Part shown: in pieces, positions 52,097 to 61,183 of the stretch | Layout of the letters: every line of letters begins with the position of its first letter | Position numbering within the stretch: position 1 is the first letter of the stretch | Assembly (NCBI GenBank): GCA_022764045.1 | Contig: JALERU010000049.1 | Location: 1-64,000 of the forward strand | DNA length: 64,000 bases | Source: Clostridiales bacterium | Lineage (GTDB): Bacteria; Bacillota; Clostridia; Oscillospirales; Oscillospiraceae | Reading direction: 5' to 3' | Translations under genes and position numbers: made by a program | The notes under the pieces: generated by a model | What the model was told of the DNA's origin: nothing | The model's input: the letters and a program-made list of their open reading frames with translations, nothing else | Database searches by the model: none

Positions 52097-53436
52097 ACCG
52101 ATTTCCTTTCTCGATACCGGGCTGCGGCCGCCGCGAACCGGTCTGCCAGGGGGTACGCCCCGCCGAAATGAAGATGGGGAAAGGCCCCATAGAAAGTAGG
52201 CGTGGCCAGCCCGCACCGCCACTGGCGGCCCGAGAGCTTCCGGGCCGGCAAATCCGCGCCGTTTTCTGTGGTGTCCCAGTAGTGAAACTCATGGGCGGGG
52301 ATGTGCTCTCCCGCCCGGAAGAGAAGGCTGTCCTCCTCCGGGCAGAGGCTGAGATAGCCAAACCGCCGCAGCTGGCCCGTGGGATAGCCCAGGCCAGGCA
52401 GCAGGCCCACCATGGGCCAGTTCTCTCCCTCCTGGGTTTGGAGCTGGGCCTGGAGATACAGAAAGCCGCCGCACTCGGCCACGGTGGGCATCCCCTTTTG
52501 AACGGCTTCCCGGATGGCATCTCGCATCGTCTTATTTTCCGAGAGCTTTCTTGCATAGAGCTCCGGATAACCGCCCCCCAGATAAAGGCCGTCCACCGGA
52601 GGCAGCGCAGCATCCCCCAAGGGGCTGAAAAAGCACAGCTCCGCGCCGGACTGCCGGAGGGTATCAAAATTGTCTTCGTAATAAAAGCAAAAGGCCTCGT
52701 CCCAGGCCACGCCGATGGTGCAGCGGCAACTGGATGGCTTGCTTCCCGTCCCTTGCGGCTTAGGGGCTTCCGCCGCCAGGGATAAAAGGAGGTCCAGGTC
52801 CACCGTCTTTTCCAGCCGGGCCGCGATCTTGGCAAAGCGCCCGTTCAGATCCGTGATTTCCCCGGCGGTCAGCAGGCCCAGGTGGCGGCTTTCCAGACGG
52901 GCCTCCTCCATGGGCGGCAGATAGCCCAAAACCGGCAGGCCGGTTTCCTCCTCTAAAATGGGCCGAAGATGGGCGTAGAGGGAGGGCTTGCAGGCGGTGA
53001 GAACCATTCCGCGGATCTGGCTATCCGGGCGGAAATCCAGCATCCCCTTCACCTGGGCGGCCAGGGTCAGGCTGCTGCCGCCGGGGCGAAGGGCCAGGAT
53101 CACCGGCAGACCCAACCTCTGGGCCACCTGCCAGGCGCTGGCCTGGTGGGTACCGTTTACCCCGTCGTAAAAGCCCATGGCCCCTTCCACCAGGGCGACA
53201 TCCTTGGTTTGCTTTCCCAGGGTAGCCAGCAGGCCCTGCTCCCCTTGGAGAAACAGGTCCAAATTCCGGCTGGGGACCCCCAGCACCTTTCGGTGAAACA
53301 TGGGGTCAATGTAATCCGGCCCGCATTTGAAGCCCTCGACCCCAATTCCTCGTGCCTTGAGGGCTGCCAGCAGGCCGCAGGTGAGCACAGTCTTTCCGCT
53401 GCCGCTGGACATGGCGGCGATCATCAGCCGCTTCAT
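52093..53436 (-). CDS. cbiA: Cobyrinate a,c-diamide synthase
   Basis: A 447-residue glutamine-dependent amidase acting on the a and c side chains. The ATPase domain starts IAAMSSGSGKTVLTCGLLAA with GFKCGPDYIDPMFH; the amidotransferase domain has YLGGGYPELYARKLSEN and VAECGGFLYLQ with the Cys, and the His near ipaHEFHYWDT. The ATG at 53436 follows GGGGTGG and overlaps the stop of the cbiE/T gene. Confidence 0.95.
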   Translation of the reverse strand: MKRLMIAAMSSGSGKTVLTCGLLAALKARGIGVEGFKCGPDYIDPMFHRKVLGVPSRNLDLFLQGEQGLLATLGKQTKDVALVEGAMGFYDGVNGTHQASAWQVAQRLGLPVILALRPGGSSLTLAAQVKGMLDFRPDSQIRGMVLTACKPSLYAHLRPILEEETGLPVLGYLPPMEEARLESRHLGLLTAGEITDLNGRFAKIAARLEKTVDLDLLLSLAAEAPKPQGTGSKPSSCRCTIGVAWDEAFCFYYEDNFDTLRQSGAELCFFSPLGDAALPPVDGLYLGGGYPELYARKLSENKTMRDAIREAVQKGMPTVAECGGFLYLQAQLQTQEGENWPMVGLLPGLGYPTGQLRRFGYLSLCPEEDSLLFRAGEHIPAHEFHYWDTTENGADLPARKLSGRQWRCGLATPTFYGAFPHLHFGGAYPLADRFAAAAARYRERKSV

Positions 53437-54623
53437 GGCTTCCACCCCAAGATCAAAAAGACGGGGTTTTGGGCCAGGAGGAGGTGGAGTTCCCCCACTT
53501 CCTGGGTCCGGCTCACGGAGAGCTGGGTGATCTCCACCTGGTAACCCAGCTTAGACAACCCCTGGGCCGCCTCATGCAGAGTCTCCAGGGCGATGGCGGA
53601 GACGCAAACCCGAGCCTGGGGGGCCGTCTGGGCAACGCTCTCTAAAATCCCCCCCATTTGCCGGCCGCTTCCCCCCACGAAAACCACGTCGGGGGCGGGC
53701 AGACCGGTCAGGGCTTCCGGGGCGGTTCCTTCAATCAGGCGGAGGTTCCAGGCGGCAAATTTCCTCCGGTTTTCCCGGATCAGGTCACAGGCCTCCGGCT
53801 TTCGCTCCACCGCCCAAACCCCTTGGCTGTTCAGGGCCAGCTCCACGCTGACGCTGCCGGTGCCGGCGCCGATATCCCAGCAGATCTCCTCCGGCTTGGG
53901 GGCCAGCTTCGCCAGGATGGCGGCCCGGACCTCCTGCTTGGTCATGGGGACTTTGCCCCGGGAAAATTCCTCATCCGGGATGCCCGGAAGGCTCCGCCGG
54001 GGCCGGGGCGGTGCCGCCGCCAGCATCACACTGAGGGGGGCGAAAACCTCCCCGGCCAGTTCCCGGGCCGTTCCCCGAAGGATTCGTTCCTGGGGATAGG
54101 CGAGGTTTTCTCCCACCGCCACCGGCAATTCCCCCAGCCCCGCCGCCGTCAGCCGGCGGCACAGTTCGGCGGGGGTTATGGCGCCACCGGTGAGGAAAAA
54201 AACCTCCTGCCCCCGGCAGACCTCGGCCACCGGGTCTACCTCCACCCCGTGGGCCGAGCAGAGCCGCCAGTCCTGCCAGGTAGCGTGGAGCTTGGCGGCG
54301 AAGTATTGCAGGCTGGAAACGCCGGGGATCACCTCCACCGCCATTTGTGCCTCTTCCAACAGAGGGATCAGCTTTTTGGCCCCGGAGTAAAACCCCGTGT
54401 CGCCGCTGAGCACCACGCAGGCATCCTCCCACGGGCCTTCCTTCAGGAGGTCCCGGATAGCCTCCGGCCTAATTTCCGCAAACCGCCGGGCTCTGGCCTC
54501 CGGCAGGGATTCCAGCAGGCGCTTGGCCCCCAGAATGGCCTCCGCCTGGGCCAGGGCTTCCCTGGCGTGGGTTGTTATGGTGCCCGCGTCCCCACAGCCC
54601 AGGCCGATGAGGGTCACTTTCAT
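53433..54623 (-). CDS. Cobalt-precorrin C5/C15-methyltransferase fusion (CbiE-CbiT)
   Basis: A 396-residue fusion. Residues 1-205 are CbiE (tetrapyrrole methylase: TLIGLGCGDAGTIT, LSGDTGFYSGAKKL, EVIPGVSSLQYFAAKL), methylating C5. Residues of about 215-396 are CbiT (PGIPDEEF, CWDIGAGTGSVSVELAL, GGSGRQMGGIL), methylating C15 with decarboxylation. The same fusion is called CobL in the aerobic pathway. It overlaps cbiJ and cbiA by ATGA. Confidence 0.95.
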   Translation of the reverse strand: MKVTLIGLGCGDAGTITTHAREALAQAEAILGAKRLLESLPEARARRFAEIRPEAIRDLLKEGPWEDACVVLSGDTGFYSGAKKLIPLLEEAQMAVEVIPGVSSLQYFAAKLHATWQDWRLCSAHGVEVDPVAEVCRGQEVFFLTGGAITPAELCRRLTAAGLGELPVAVGENLAYPQERILRGTARELAGEVFAPLSVMLAAAPPRPRRSLPGIPDEEFSRGKVPMTKQEVRAAILAKLAPKPEEICWDIGAGTGSVSVELALNSQGVWAVERKPEACDLIRENRRKFAAWNLRLIEGTAPEALTGLPAPDVVFVGGSGRQMGGILESVAQTAPQARVCVSAIALETLHEAAQGLSKLGYQVEITQLSVSRTQEVGELHLLLAQNPVFLILGWKP

Positions 54624-55357
54624 GGCATCTCCCCCTTTCCAAATTCTTCTAACAGCTCCTCCAAGGTGCTCCCGTCCTCCGGCGGGCGGGAGATCAGGAC
54701 CAGGGTCACCCCCAGGGCCTGGGCGGCCCGCTTCTTTTCCTCATAGCCCCCGGCCCGGCCGCCGTCCTTGGTCACCAGCCAGCGGATGTGATATTGCTCC
54801 AGCATGGCCTCGTTCATTTTCTGGGTGAAGGGCCCTTGGAGGGCCAGGATGTTCCGGTGGGGCAGACCCAGGGCCTCGCAGGCCGACAGGCCCTGGTGGG
54901 TGGGTAAAATCCGGGGGAACAGCCGGCTGGGCTCCAGGCCGGAAAAGGCTCCCAGCTCCTTAGACCCGGTGGTGAGGAGGATATTTCCCGGCTGCTCCCC
55001 CAGAAAGGCCGCCGCCTGGGCGCAGCTTGCCACCTGGACGCAGCCTTCCCCGCTGCTCTCCGGGCGGAGGAGCCGCCGCAGGGGCAGGCCGAGGTCCCCG
55101 CACGCTCCCTGCAGATTTTTTGTCACCTCCACCGCATAGGGATGGGTGGCGTCGATACACAGGTCATAGCCCCGAAGGAGGGGGGCCATCCCCGCCCGGT
55201 CCAGGCGGCCAACCAGGACCTCCCCGTGGGGAAAGGGCCCCAGGGCCTCCGCGCCAAGGCGGGTTGCCACGCTGACGGTGACCGAATGGCCCGCCCGGGC
55301 CATTTCCCGGGCCAGCAAGCGGCCCTCTGTGGTGCCGCCAAAGAGAATGATTTTCAT
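54620..55357 (-). CDS. cbiJ: Cobalt-precorrin-6A reductase
   Basis: A 245-residue NAD(P)H-dependent reductase. The N-terminus is IILFGGTTEGRLLAREMARA, CIDATHPYAVEVTKNL is the family signature, LLTTGSKELGAFSGL follows, and WLVTKDGGRAGGYEEKKRAA binds the cofactor. It is flanked by cbiH and cbiE/T with ATGA overlaps on both sides. Confidence 0.94.
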   Translation of the reverse strand: MKIILFGGTTEGRLLAREMARAGHSVTVSVATRLGAEALGPFPHGEVLVGRLDRAGMAPLLRGYDLCIDATHPYAVEVTKNLQGACGDLGLPLRRLLRPESSGEGCVQVASCAQAAAFLGEQPGNILLTTGSKELGAFSGLEPSRLFPRILPTHQGLSACEALGLPHRNILALQGPFTQKMNEAMLEQYHIRWLVTKDGGRAGGYEEKKRAAQALGVTLVLISRPPEDGSTLEELLEEFGKGEMP

Positions 55358-56088
55358 CGCTTGTTTTCATACCCCCTGGGGGTGACCATCCGGCCGTCGA
55401 TCCGCCGGGTGGTGCTGGCCCCGATGAACACGGTGGTGAACATGTCCACCTCGGTCTCCTTCAGCTCCGCCAGAGTGAGCAGACGGTGTCGCTGGCCCTG
55501 GCGGCCGATGTTCTGCACCAGGCCGCAGACGGTTTCCGGGCTTTTGGTCTCCAACAGAATCTCACAGGCCCGGCAAAGGTGGCCTGCACGCTTTTTGGAG
55601 CCCGGGTTATACAGGGCGATGGAGAAATCCCCCCCAGCCGCGCAGCGCAGCCGGGTTTCAATCTGCTCCCAGGGGGTCAGCAGATCGGAGAGGGAGATGA
55701 CGCAAAAATCGTGCATCAGAGGCGCCCCCAGCACCGCCGCCCCGGAGAGGGCCGCCGTGACGCCGGGCACCACTTGGATTTCGATCCCCTCCATCCCCTT
55801 TGCCAGCTGCAGGATGGGGCCGGCCATGCCATAGACCCCGGCGTCGCCGCTGCACAGCATGGCGACGGTTTTGCCCTTTTGGGCGGTCTCCAGAGCCCAA
55901 CGGCAGCGGTCCAGTTCCTGGGTCATGGGGGTGGTATAGGTCTCCTTCTCCGGGAACTCCTCCGCCACCAGGGCCACATAGCCGGTGTAGCCGCACAGGA
56001 CGTCGGCCTCCGCCAGGGCTTCGTAAGCCTGGCGGGTCATCTGCTCCCTACCGCCGGGGCCCAGGCCCACCAGATAGATTTTTTTCAT
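55354..56088 (-). CDS. cbiH: Cobalt-precorrin-3 C17-methyltransferase
   Basis: A 244-residue tetrapyrrole methylase responsible for C17 methylation and ring contraction. Markers are IYLVGLGPGGREQMTRQAYE, VLCGYTGYV, MLCSGDAGVYGMAGP and PGVTAALSGAAVLGAPLMHD, plus GQRHRLLTLAEL. The ATG at 56088 overlaps the cbiG stop; five codons upstream in frame lie inside cbiG and are not used. Confidence 0.95.
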   Translation of the reverse strand: MKKIYLVGLGPGGREQMTRQAYEALAEADVLCGYTGYVALVAEEFPEKETYTTPMTQELDRCRWALETAQKGKTVAMLCSGDAGVYGMAGPILQLAKGMEGIEIQVVPGVTAALSGAAVLGAPLMHDFCVISLSDLLTPWEQIETRLRCAAGGDFSIALYNPGSKKRAGHLCRACEILLETKSPETVCGLVQNIGRQGQRHRLLTLAELKETEVDMFTTVFIGASTTRRIDGRMVTPRGYENKR

Positions 56089-57083
56089 TCCTGCCACCGC
56101 CAATCTGGATGGAAGGGCATCTGGGCCACCGCCAGGGTGACGCCATTCCCCTTCTCTTTTTTCTGGATGAGTTCGCCGCCCCGGCTGCCCAGAACCGCGC
56201 TGCGCTCACAAACATTATCCACCCCGGTCACTTGAACCACGAAATTTGAGGGGGTAAACGTCCCCGGAACCTGGGCCAAAGCCTCCGGGGAATAGGTCTC
56301 AAAGGGAAGCCCATTGGCCCGGCAAAATGCCAGCAAGCCGCCTTCTTCCCCTTTTAAGTCAATGGAACAGACCTTGCAAAAAGCCTGGCGGGATAGGCCC
56401 CGTTGGGCCAGCAGCCGGGAAAAGGCCGCTTCTATCGTCTCCACCGCTGTCCCCTTCCGGCAGCCCACTCCCAGCACCAGGATTTTAGGCACCAGGTGGA
56501 GGGCCTCCTCCCCTTGGGGAGAAAGTGTCACTGCAACGTGGCAGTCCTCCGCCCGCTTTGTGAAAATGACCCCTTCAGGAACTTCTCCCCCAATGGGCCA
56601 GGGACAGTGCACGCGGACAGACCGCCCCGACAGCAGCCGGGCGGAAACCAGCTTGATCCGCTCCGGCTCCAGTACATGACAGTTTTGGACCTTCGCCCAG
56701 GTATCCACCGCAAAGAGGCCCCGTCCGTCGGTGGCCGTGGTGATGACGGGGATGCCTCCTGTCACCTGGGCCAACCTGCGGGCCAGGGCGTTGGCGCCCC
56801 CCAAATGGCCGCTGAGGATGGGGATGACAAACCTTCCCCCCTCGTCCACCACCACCACAGCGGGGTCGGTGGTCTTGTGCCGGAGATAGGGGGCGATGGC
56901 CCGGACGGCGATCCCCGCCGCCCCGACAAAAACCAGTCCCTCCCGATGGGCAAACGCCTCCCTGGTCCATTGGTCCAGAGGGGCTTTCGCCCCGCAGCGG
57001 GTGACTTCCCCACCCAAAGTCTGCGCCAGCCTTTGGGCCAGTTGGTATCCCCGCTCTGAAAAGGCCAGAAATCCCAGGTTCAT
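56085..57083 (-). CDS. cbiG: Cobalt-precorrin-5A hydrolase
   Basis: A 332-residue enzyme opening the delta-lactone and releasing acetaldehyde, specific to the anaerobic route. The N-terminal part has FVGAAGIAVRAIAPYLRHKT and DEGGRFVIPILSGHLGGANA. The C-terminal domain has VLGVGCRKGTAVETIEAAF and ends with the VTGVDNVCERSAVLGS block. It confirms that the cluster is anaerobic. Coupled to cbiF and cbiH by ATGA overlaps. Confidence 0.95.
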   Translation of the reverse strand: MNLGFLAFSERGYQLAQRLAQTLGGEVTRCGAKAPLDQWTREAFAHREGLVFVGAAGIAVRAIAPYLRHKTTDPAVVVVDEGGRFVIPILSGHLGGANALARRLAQVTGGIPVITTATDGRGLFAVDTWAKVQNCHVLEPERIKLVSARLLSGRSVRVHCPWPIGGEVPEGVIFTKRAEDCHVAVTLSPQGEEALHLVPKILVLGVGCRKGTAVETIEAAFSRLLAQRGLSRQAFCKVCSIDLKGEEGGLLAFCRANGLPFETYSPEALAQVPGTFTPSNFVVQVTGVDNVCERSAVLGSRGGELIQKKEKGNGVTLAVAQMPFHPDWRWQE

Positions 57084-57835
57084 TCCGTGGCCCTCCGAAA
57101 CTCTGTGGAGAAATCCGGGGCATACAGTCGGCTGCGTGCATACTCCCCCGCCAGGAAATCCCCCACCAGCACCAGGGCGGTTTTGGTGATGTTATGATCC
57201 CGCCCGGTCTGGGCCAGCTTGCCCAGGGGACAGCGGACCACCTTCTCCTCCGGCCAGGTGGCCTTATAGACCAGAGCCGCGGGAGTCTGGGCGGTATACG
57301 CCCCTTGGAGAAGGGCTTCCTGCAATCCCTCTAACAGGGAGGCGGAGAGGAAGATCACCATAGTAGACCCATGGGCCGCCAGTGAGGCGATGTTCTCCCT
57401 CTCTGGCACTGGGGTCCGCCCCGCCATACGGGTGATAATCACCGTCTGGCTGACTCCCGGCAGGGTGTATTCTCCCCCCACCGCCGCCGCGGCCCCGCAA
57501 AAGCTGGAGACCCCCGGCGTGAGGGTGTAGGAGATCCCCCGTTCCTCCAGGGCGTCCATCTGTTCCTGAATGGCCCCGTAGAGACAGGGGTCCCCCGTGT
57601 GCAGGCGCACGGTGTTCTTGTGCTCCTGTTCCGCCTGTTCCATCACAGAAAGCACCTGCTCCAGGGTCATCTCCGCGCTGTTGTACACCTTGCATTGAGA
57701 GGTACACAGACCCAGCAACACCGGATTGACCAAGCTGCCGGCATAGATCACCACGTCCGCCTGTTTCAGCAGTTCCGCTCCCCGGAGGGTAATCAAATCG
57801 GGTGCTCCTGGCCCCGCTCCCACAAAATGTACCAC
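57080..57835 (-). CDS. cbiF: Cobalt-precorrin-4 C11-methyltransferase
   Basis: A 251-residue tetrapyrrole methylase. VHFVGAGPGAPDLITLRGAE starts the fold, VIYAGSLVNPVLL and RLHTGDPCLYGAIQEQMDAL build the SAM site, and TPGVSSFCGAAAAVGGEYTL follows. A GTG at 57835 is the start: AAAGGAG lies 7 bases upstream and the family begins there. It lies 37 bases after cbiD. Confidence 0.95.
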   Translation of the reverse strand: MVHFVGAGPGAPDLITLRGAELLKQADVVIYAGSLVNPVLLGLCTSQCKVYNSAEMTLEQVLSVMEQAEQEHKNTVRLHTGDPCLYGAIQEQMDALEERGISYTLTPGVSSFCGAAAAVGGEYTLPGVSQTVIITRMAGRTPVPERENIASLAAHGSTMVIFLSASLLEGLQEALLQGAYTAQTPAALVYKATWPEEKVVRCPLGKLAQTGRDHNITKTALVLVGDFLAGEYARSRLYAPDFSTEFRRATE

Positions 57836-57872
57836 AGTTCCACTCCTTTCAATCCTTCCCCCCCCAAGGGGC

Positions 57873-59006
57873 TCACTTCCACGCTTCCATAATTTCCGCC
57901 ACACCTTTGCTTCGACCCAGCTGGCCAAACTCGTTGGAAAAGAGGATCACGCCCACCTGATAGGCCCCGGCCACCCGGCGCTTCACATGGCCCTCAATGG
58001 CCTCCATCAGCCGGTTCATCACAGGCTCCCGCAGGCCGTTCTCTTCCAAAAGGGTGATACAGGCATCGGTGGTGGCGCTGTCCAGCAAGGCCTGGCAGAG
58101 GGCCTGCCCCGCCCCGCAGAGAGCCGCGTAGGTGCAGAACAACTCCGTGCGGCAGTCGGCATAGCGGCTGTGGGTGTTCATAATTCCCCCAGCCAGCTTT
58201 ACCAGCTTTCCCACGTGGCCCACCAGCAGCAGGCGTTCAAATCCCTCCGCCCCGGCGGCGTCCAGGCCGTCGCCGATGAAGTTGGAGCATTTGACCACCG
58301 GAATCCTGCTTCCGTCAAACCCCAGGTCCGCCAAAAAGGCCTGCCCGTAATTGCCGGGGGTCAAAATCACCTGACGGCAGCCCCGGGCGGCCACCTGCCG
58401 CAGCTCCAGGACCATGGTGTCGATCATGGCCTGCATGCTCATGGGCTCCACAATGCCGGAGGTCCCCAGGATGGAGATCCCTCCCACAATGCCCAACTGG
58501 GGGTTGAAGGTCTTTTGGGCGATGGCCTCTCCCCCGGGCACGGAGACCGTCACCAGCAGTCCCCCCTCATAGCCCGCCCACCGGGCTACAGAGGTCACCG
58601 CCTCCCGGATCATCTGCCGGGGCACCCGGTTGATGGCGGCCTCGCCCACAGGCTGGTCCAGGCCGGGCTTAGTGACCCGCCCCACACCGGGCCCACCCTG
58701 AATGGCAAGGCCCGAGACATCGGTCTGCCGGACCTCCGCCAGGATCAGCGCGCCCGTAGTCTGGTCCACATCGTCTCCGCCATCTTTCCGCACGCCGCAG
58801 CGGGCCCACCGCTGGCCGCTTTCCCGGGCCTCCAGGGGGACCTCCACCGTCAGGCCCTTGGGGGTGCGCAAGGTGACCGTCTCCGGCCAAGCGCCGGTGA
58901 GGAGTTTCCGGGCCGCCCCCATAGCCGCCAAGGCCGCGCAGGTGCCGGTGGTGAAGCCGCAGCGGAGCTTTTTTCCATTGGTGTAAATATAGTGCTCAAA
59001 GGCCAT
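57873..59006 (-). CDS. cbiD: Cobalt-precorrin-5B C1-methyltransferase
   Basis: A 377-residue methylase of C1, unrelated in sequence to the other ring methylases. LRCGFTTGTCAALAAMGAAR is the classic N-terminus; RVTKPGLDQPVGEAAINRVP, GGISILGTSGIVEPMS and GHVGKLVKLAGGIMNTHSRY are conserved blocks. The ATG overlaps the end of the ABC ATPase gene by 11 bases, tying the importer to the biosynthetic genes. Confidence 0.95.
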   Translation of the reverse strand: MAFEHYIYTNGKKLRCGFTTGTCAALAAMGAARKLLTGAWPETVTLRTPKGLTVEVPLEARESGQRWARCGVRKDGGDDVDQTTGALILAEVRQTDVSGLAIQGGPGVGRVTKPGLDQPVGEAAINRVPRQMIREAVTSVARWAGYEGGLLVTVSVPGGEAIAQKTFNPQLGIVGGISILGTSGIVEPMSMQAMIDTMVLELRQVAARGCRQVILTPGNYGQAFLADLGFDGSRIPVVKCSNFIGDGLDAAGAEGFERLLLVGHVGKLVKLAGGIMNTHSRYADCRTELFCTYAALCGAGQALCQALLDSATTDACITLLEENGLREPVMNRLMEAIEGHVKRRVAGAYQVGVILFSNEFGQLGRSKGVAEIMEAWK

Positions 59007-60120
59007 GGCCGCCCTCTCCTTCCCACCGCACCGGCTTTCCCTGGGCCTGGGCTTCTTGTAACAAGCGGCGGTTCCCTTCGTTCATGGGGCCGAACACGGG
59101 ACAGGTACAGATGACCTCCCGGCAGTCCGCCAGCACCTTCAGGGCCTGCAAAACCCGCTCCTGGCCGATGGGTGCGAAGGCCTCCTCCGCGATCACCTCC
59201 ACCGCCAGGGCCCGTGCCACGGGATAGTCCAGATCGTTTTGATGCAGAACCCCGGCGGCAAAGGCGATCCCCTCCCGCTGAAGGCGGCGGTAGGTGGCAA
59301 TGCCGCTGCCGGCGCCCCCCACCACGAAGACCTCCGGCTTGCCTGCCACCTTTGCCAGCTCCAGGCTGCCGAAGGCGGGCTCATAGCTTCCCTGGGTCAC
59401 ATCGTAAAGTTGGGGAATGTAGTCCGCCGTAAAGATCTCCTCCGGCGGGCCGTATCGCTCAATGGTGTTGTTGTGCACGCACACCACGATGTCGGAAATC
59501 CGTTGGGCCAGATCCAGCTCGTGCAGGGAGAGGACCACCGCGATCTTCCGCTGGCGGACCAGGTCCTTGAGAATCCCCAGCAGCTCCAGCTTGTATCGGA
59601 TATCCAAGAAGGAGGTAGGCTCGTCCAGCACCAAAATCTCCGGTTCCTGGCACAGGGCCCGGGCCAGGAGGACCCGCTGGCGCTGGCCGTCGCTGATGGC
59701 GGTAAAGTCCTGGTCTGCCAGGTCCGAGCCATGGACCAGGGCCAGGGCCTCGTCCACCTTTTCCCAGTCCGCCGCCGTGAGCAGGCCCAGCTTGCCGGTG
59801 TAGGGATACCGCCCTGCCGCCGCCACATCCCGGCAGGTCATCAGCTCCGGCTGGCTGCGGTCGGTCATGAGCACCGAAAGCTTTTGGGCCACTTCCTGGG
59901 GTGGCATGCCCTCCATGGGCTCCCCCGCCAGACAGACCACCCCGGCCAGCAGCCGGAGCTGCCGGATGATGCTTTTGAGGATCGTGGACTTCCCCGAGCC
60001 GTTGGGGCCGATGAGGGTCATAATCTCCCCCCGCCCCAGGCGCAGGTCAATGTGCTCAATGAGGGGCTTGCCGCGGTAGCCCACGGCCATGTCCTCGGTC
60101 CGGAGGTAATACTCGTTCAT
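58996..60120 (-). CDS. ABC ATPase with extra C-terminal domain
   Basis: A 374-residue protein. Residues 1-255 are a BtuD/FepC-type ATPase: Walker A GPNGSGKS (38-45), signature ISDGQ (142-146), Walker B ILVLDEPTSFLD and switch His in SLHELD. Residues 262-374 form an added domain beginning VFVVGGAGSGIATYRRL, with HQNDLDYPVARALAVEVIAE and a CREVICTCPVFGPMNEGNRR segment. Ordinary members end near 260. The ATG at 60120 is preferred (GGGGGAG 7 bases upstream) over 60126. It pairs with the upstream FecCD permease and binding protein, probably for corrinoid or another tetrapyrrole or metal chelate. Confidence 0.87.
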   Translation of the reverse strand: MNEYYLRTEDMAVGYRGKPLIEHIDLRLGRGEIMTLIGPNGSGKSTILKSIIRQLRLLAGVVCLAGEPMEGMPPQEVAQKLSVLMTDRSQPELMTCRDVAAAGRYPYTGKLGLLTAADWEKVDEALALVHGSDLADQDFTAISDGQRQRVLLARALCQEPEILVLDEPTSFLDIRYKLELLGILKDLVRQRKIAVVLSLHELDLAQRISDIVVCVHNNTIERYGPPEEIFTADYIPQLYDVTQGSYEPAFGSLELAKVAGKPEVFVVGGAGSGIATYRRLQREGIAFAAGVLHQNDLDYPVARALAVEVIAEEAFAPIGQERVLQALKVLADCREVICTCPVFGPMNEGNRRLLQEAQAQGKPVRWEGEGGHGL

Positions 60121-60134
60121 TGCCATCTCCCCCT

Positions 60135-61151
60135 TCACGCCTGTTTGCTCTGGCGGCGTACCATCATGTAGATCACAATGGGCGCGCCGAAAATCGCCGT
60201 CACCGAGCTGATACTCAACTCCTCCGGGGAAAAGGCCCTTCGGGCGATGAGATCACAGAAGAGGCAGAACACTGCGCCCCCCAGAAAGCACCCGGGAATG
60301 ACCAAAATGGGTTTGGCCGAGCGCAGCAGGCTGCGCACCAGATGGGGCACCGCGATCCCCACAAAGGAGATGGGCCCGGCAAAGGCCGTCACGCAGGCCG
60401 ACAGGACGCTGGAGAGGAGGATCAGCTCCACCCGAAACCGTCGGATGGAGACCCCCACGCTTTGGGCGTAACCCTCCCCCAGTTGATAGGCCCCCATGGG
60501 CTTGGAGAGGAAAAAGGCCCAAGCCACCGCCAGGCCCACTGTCACCGCCATCACCCGGATATTGCTCCAGGTGATGCCGGAAAAGCTTCCCAGGGACCAG
60601 TTGTGGAGGTTTACAATGTTGGAGTCCTCGGCAAAGGTCACCACGAAATCGGTCAGGGCCGAGCAGATGTAACCGATCATAATACCACAGATCACCAGCA
60701 TAGACATCTTCCGCACCTTTTGGGACACCAGCAGCACAAATCCCATAGAGAGCATGGCCCCCACAAAGGCCGCGCCGATCATCACCAGGGAGTTGGAGGT
60801 GAGGCCCCGCTCCAGCAGAAAGATCATGGTCAGGGCCACCACCAGCTTGGCCCCGGAAGAGATTCCTAAAACGAAGGGCCCGGCGATGGGGTTGGCGAAG
60901 AAGGTCTGGAGCAAAAAGCCGGAAATGGACAGGGCGCCCCCCAGCAGGATGGCCGCCAAAATTCGGGGCAGCCGGATGTCCCAGACGATCCGGCTGGCGG
61001 TCTGATCCCCGCCCCGGCCCAGGAGGATCTCCATCACTTCCGGTACTGTCAACTGAAAGCTGCCCTCGTTGACATTCAAAAACACCAGCACCACCAGCAG
61101 CACCGCTAGCAGCAAAAAGGACAGATAATATCGTTTGGTTTCCCGCTTCAT
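60135..61151 (-). CDS. FecCD/BtuC-family ABC permease
   Basis: A 338-residue permease with about nine to ten membrane helices. Conserved blocks are RLPRILAAILLGGALSISGF, NPIAGPFVLGISSGA and FAGPISFVGIAVPHLVRSLL (the ATPase coupling helix). The family imports vitamin B12, heme and ferric siderophores. The location between cbiK and cbiD favours a corrinoid or precursor, but cobalt or iron chelates cannot be excluded. It lies 32 bases after the binding-protein gene and 14 before the ATPase. Confidence 0.9.
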   Translation of the reverse strand: MKRETKRYYLSFLLLAVLLVVLVFLNVNEGSFQLTVPEVMEILLGRGGDQTASRIVWDIRLPRILAAILLGGALSISGFLLQTFFANPIAGPFVLGISSGAKLVVALTMIFLLERGLTSNSLVMIGAAFVGAMLSMGFVLLVSQKVRKMSMLVICGIMIGYICSALTDFVVTFAEDSNIVNLHNWSLGSFSGITWSNIRVMAVTVGLAVAWAFFLSKPMGAYQLGEGYAQSVGVSIRRFRVELILLSSVLSACVTAFAGPISFVGIAVPHLVRSLLRSAKPILVIPGCFLGGAVFCLFCDLIARRAFSPEELSISSVTAIFGAPIVIYMMVRRQSKQA

Positions 61152-61183
61152 GGGCTCCAGCCTCCAGGTTCATTCAGCAGACA

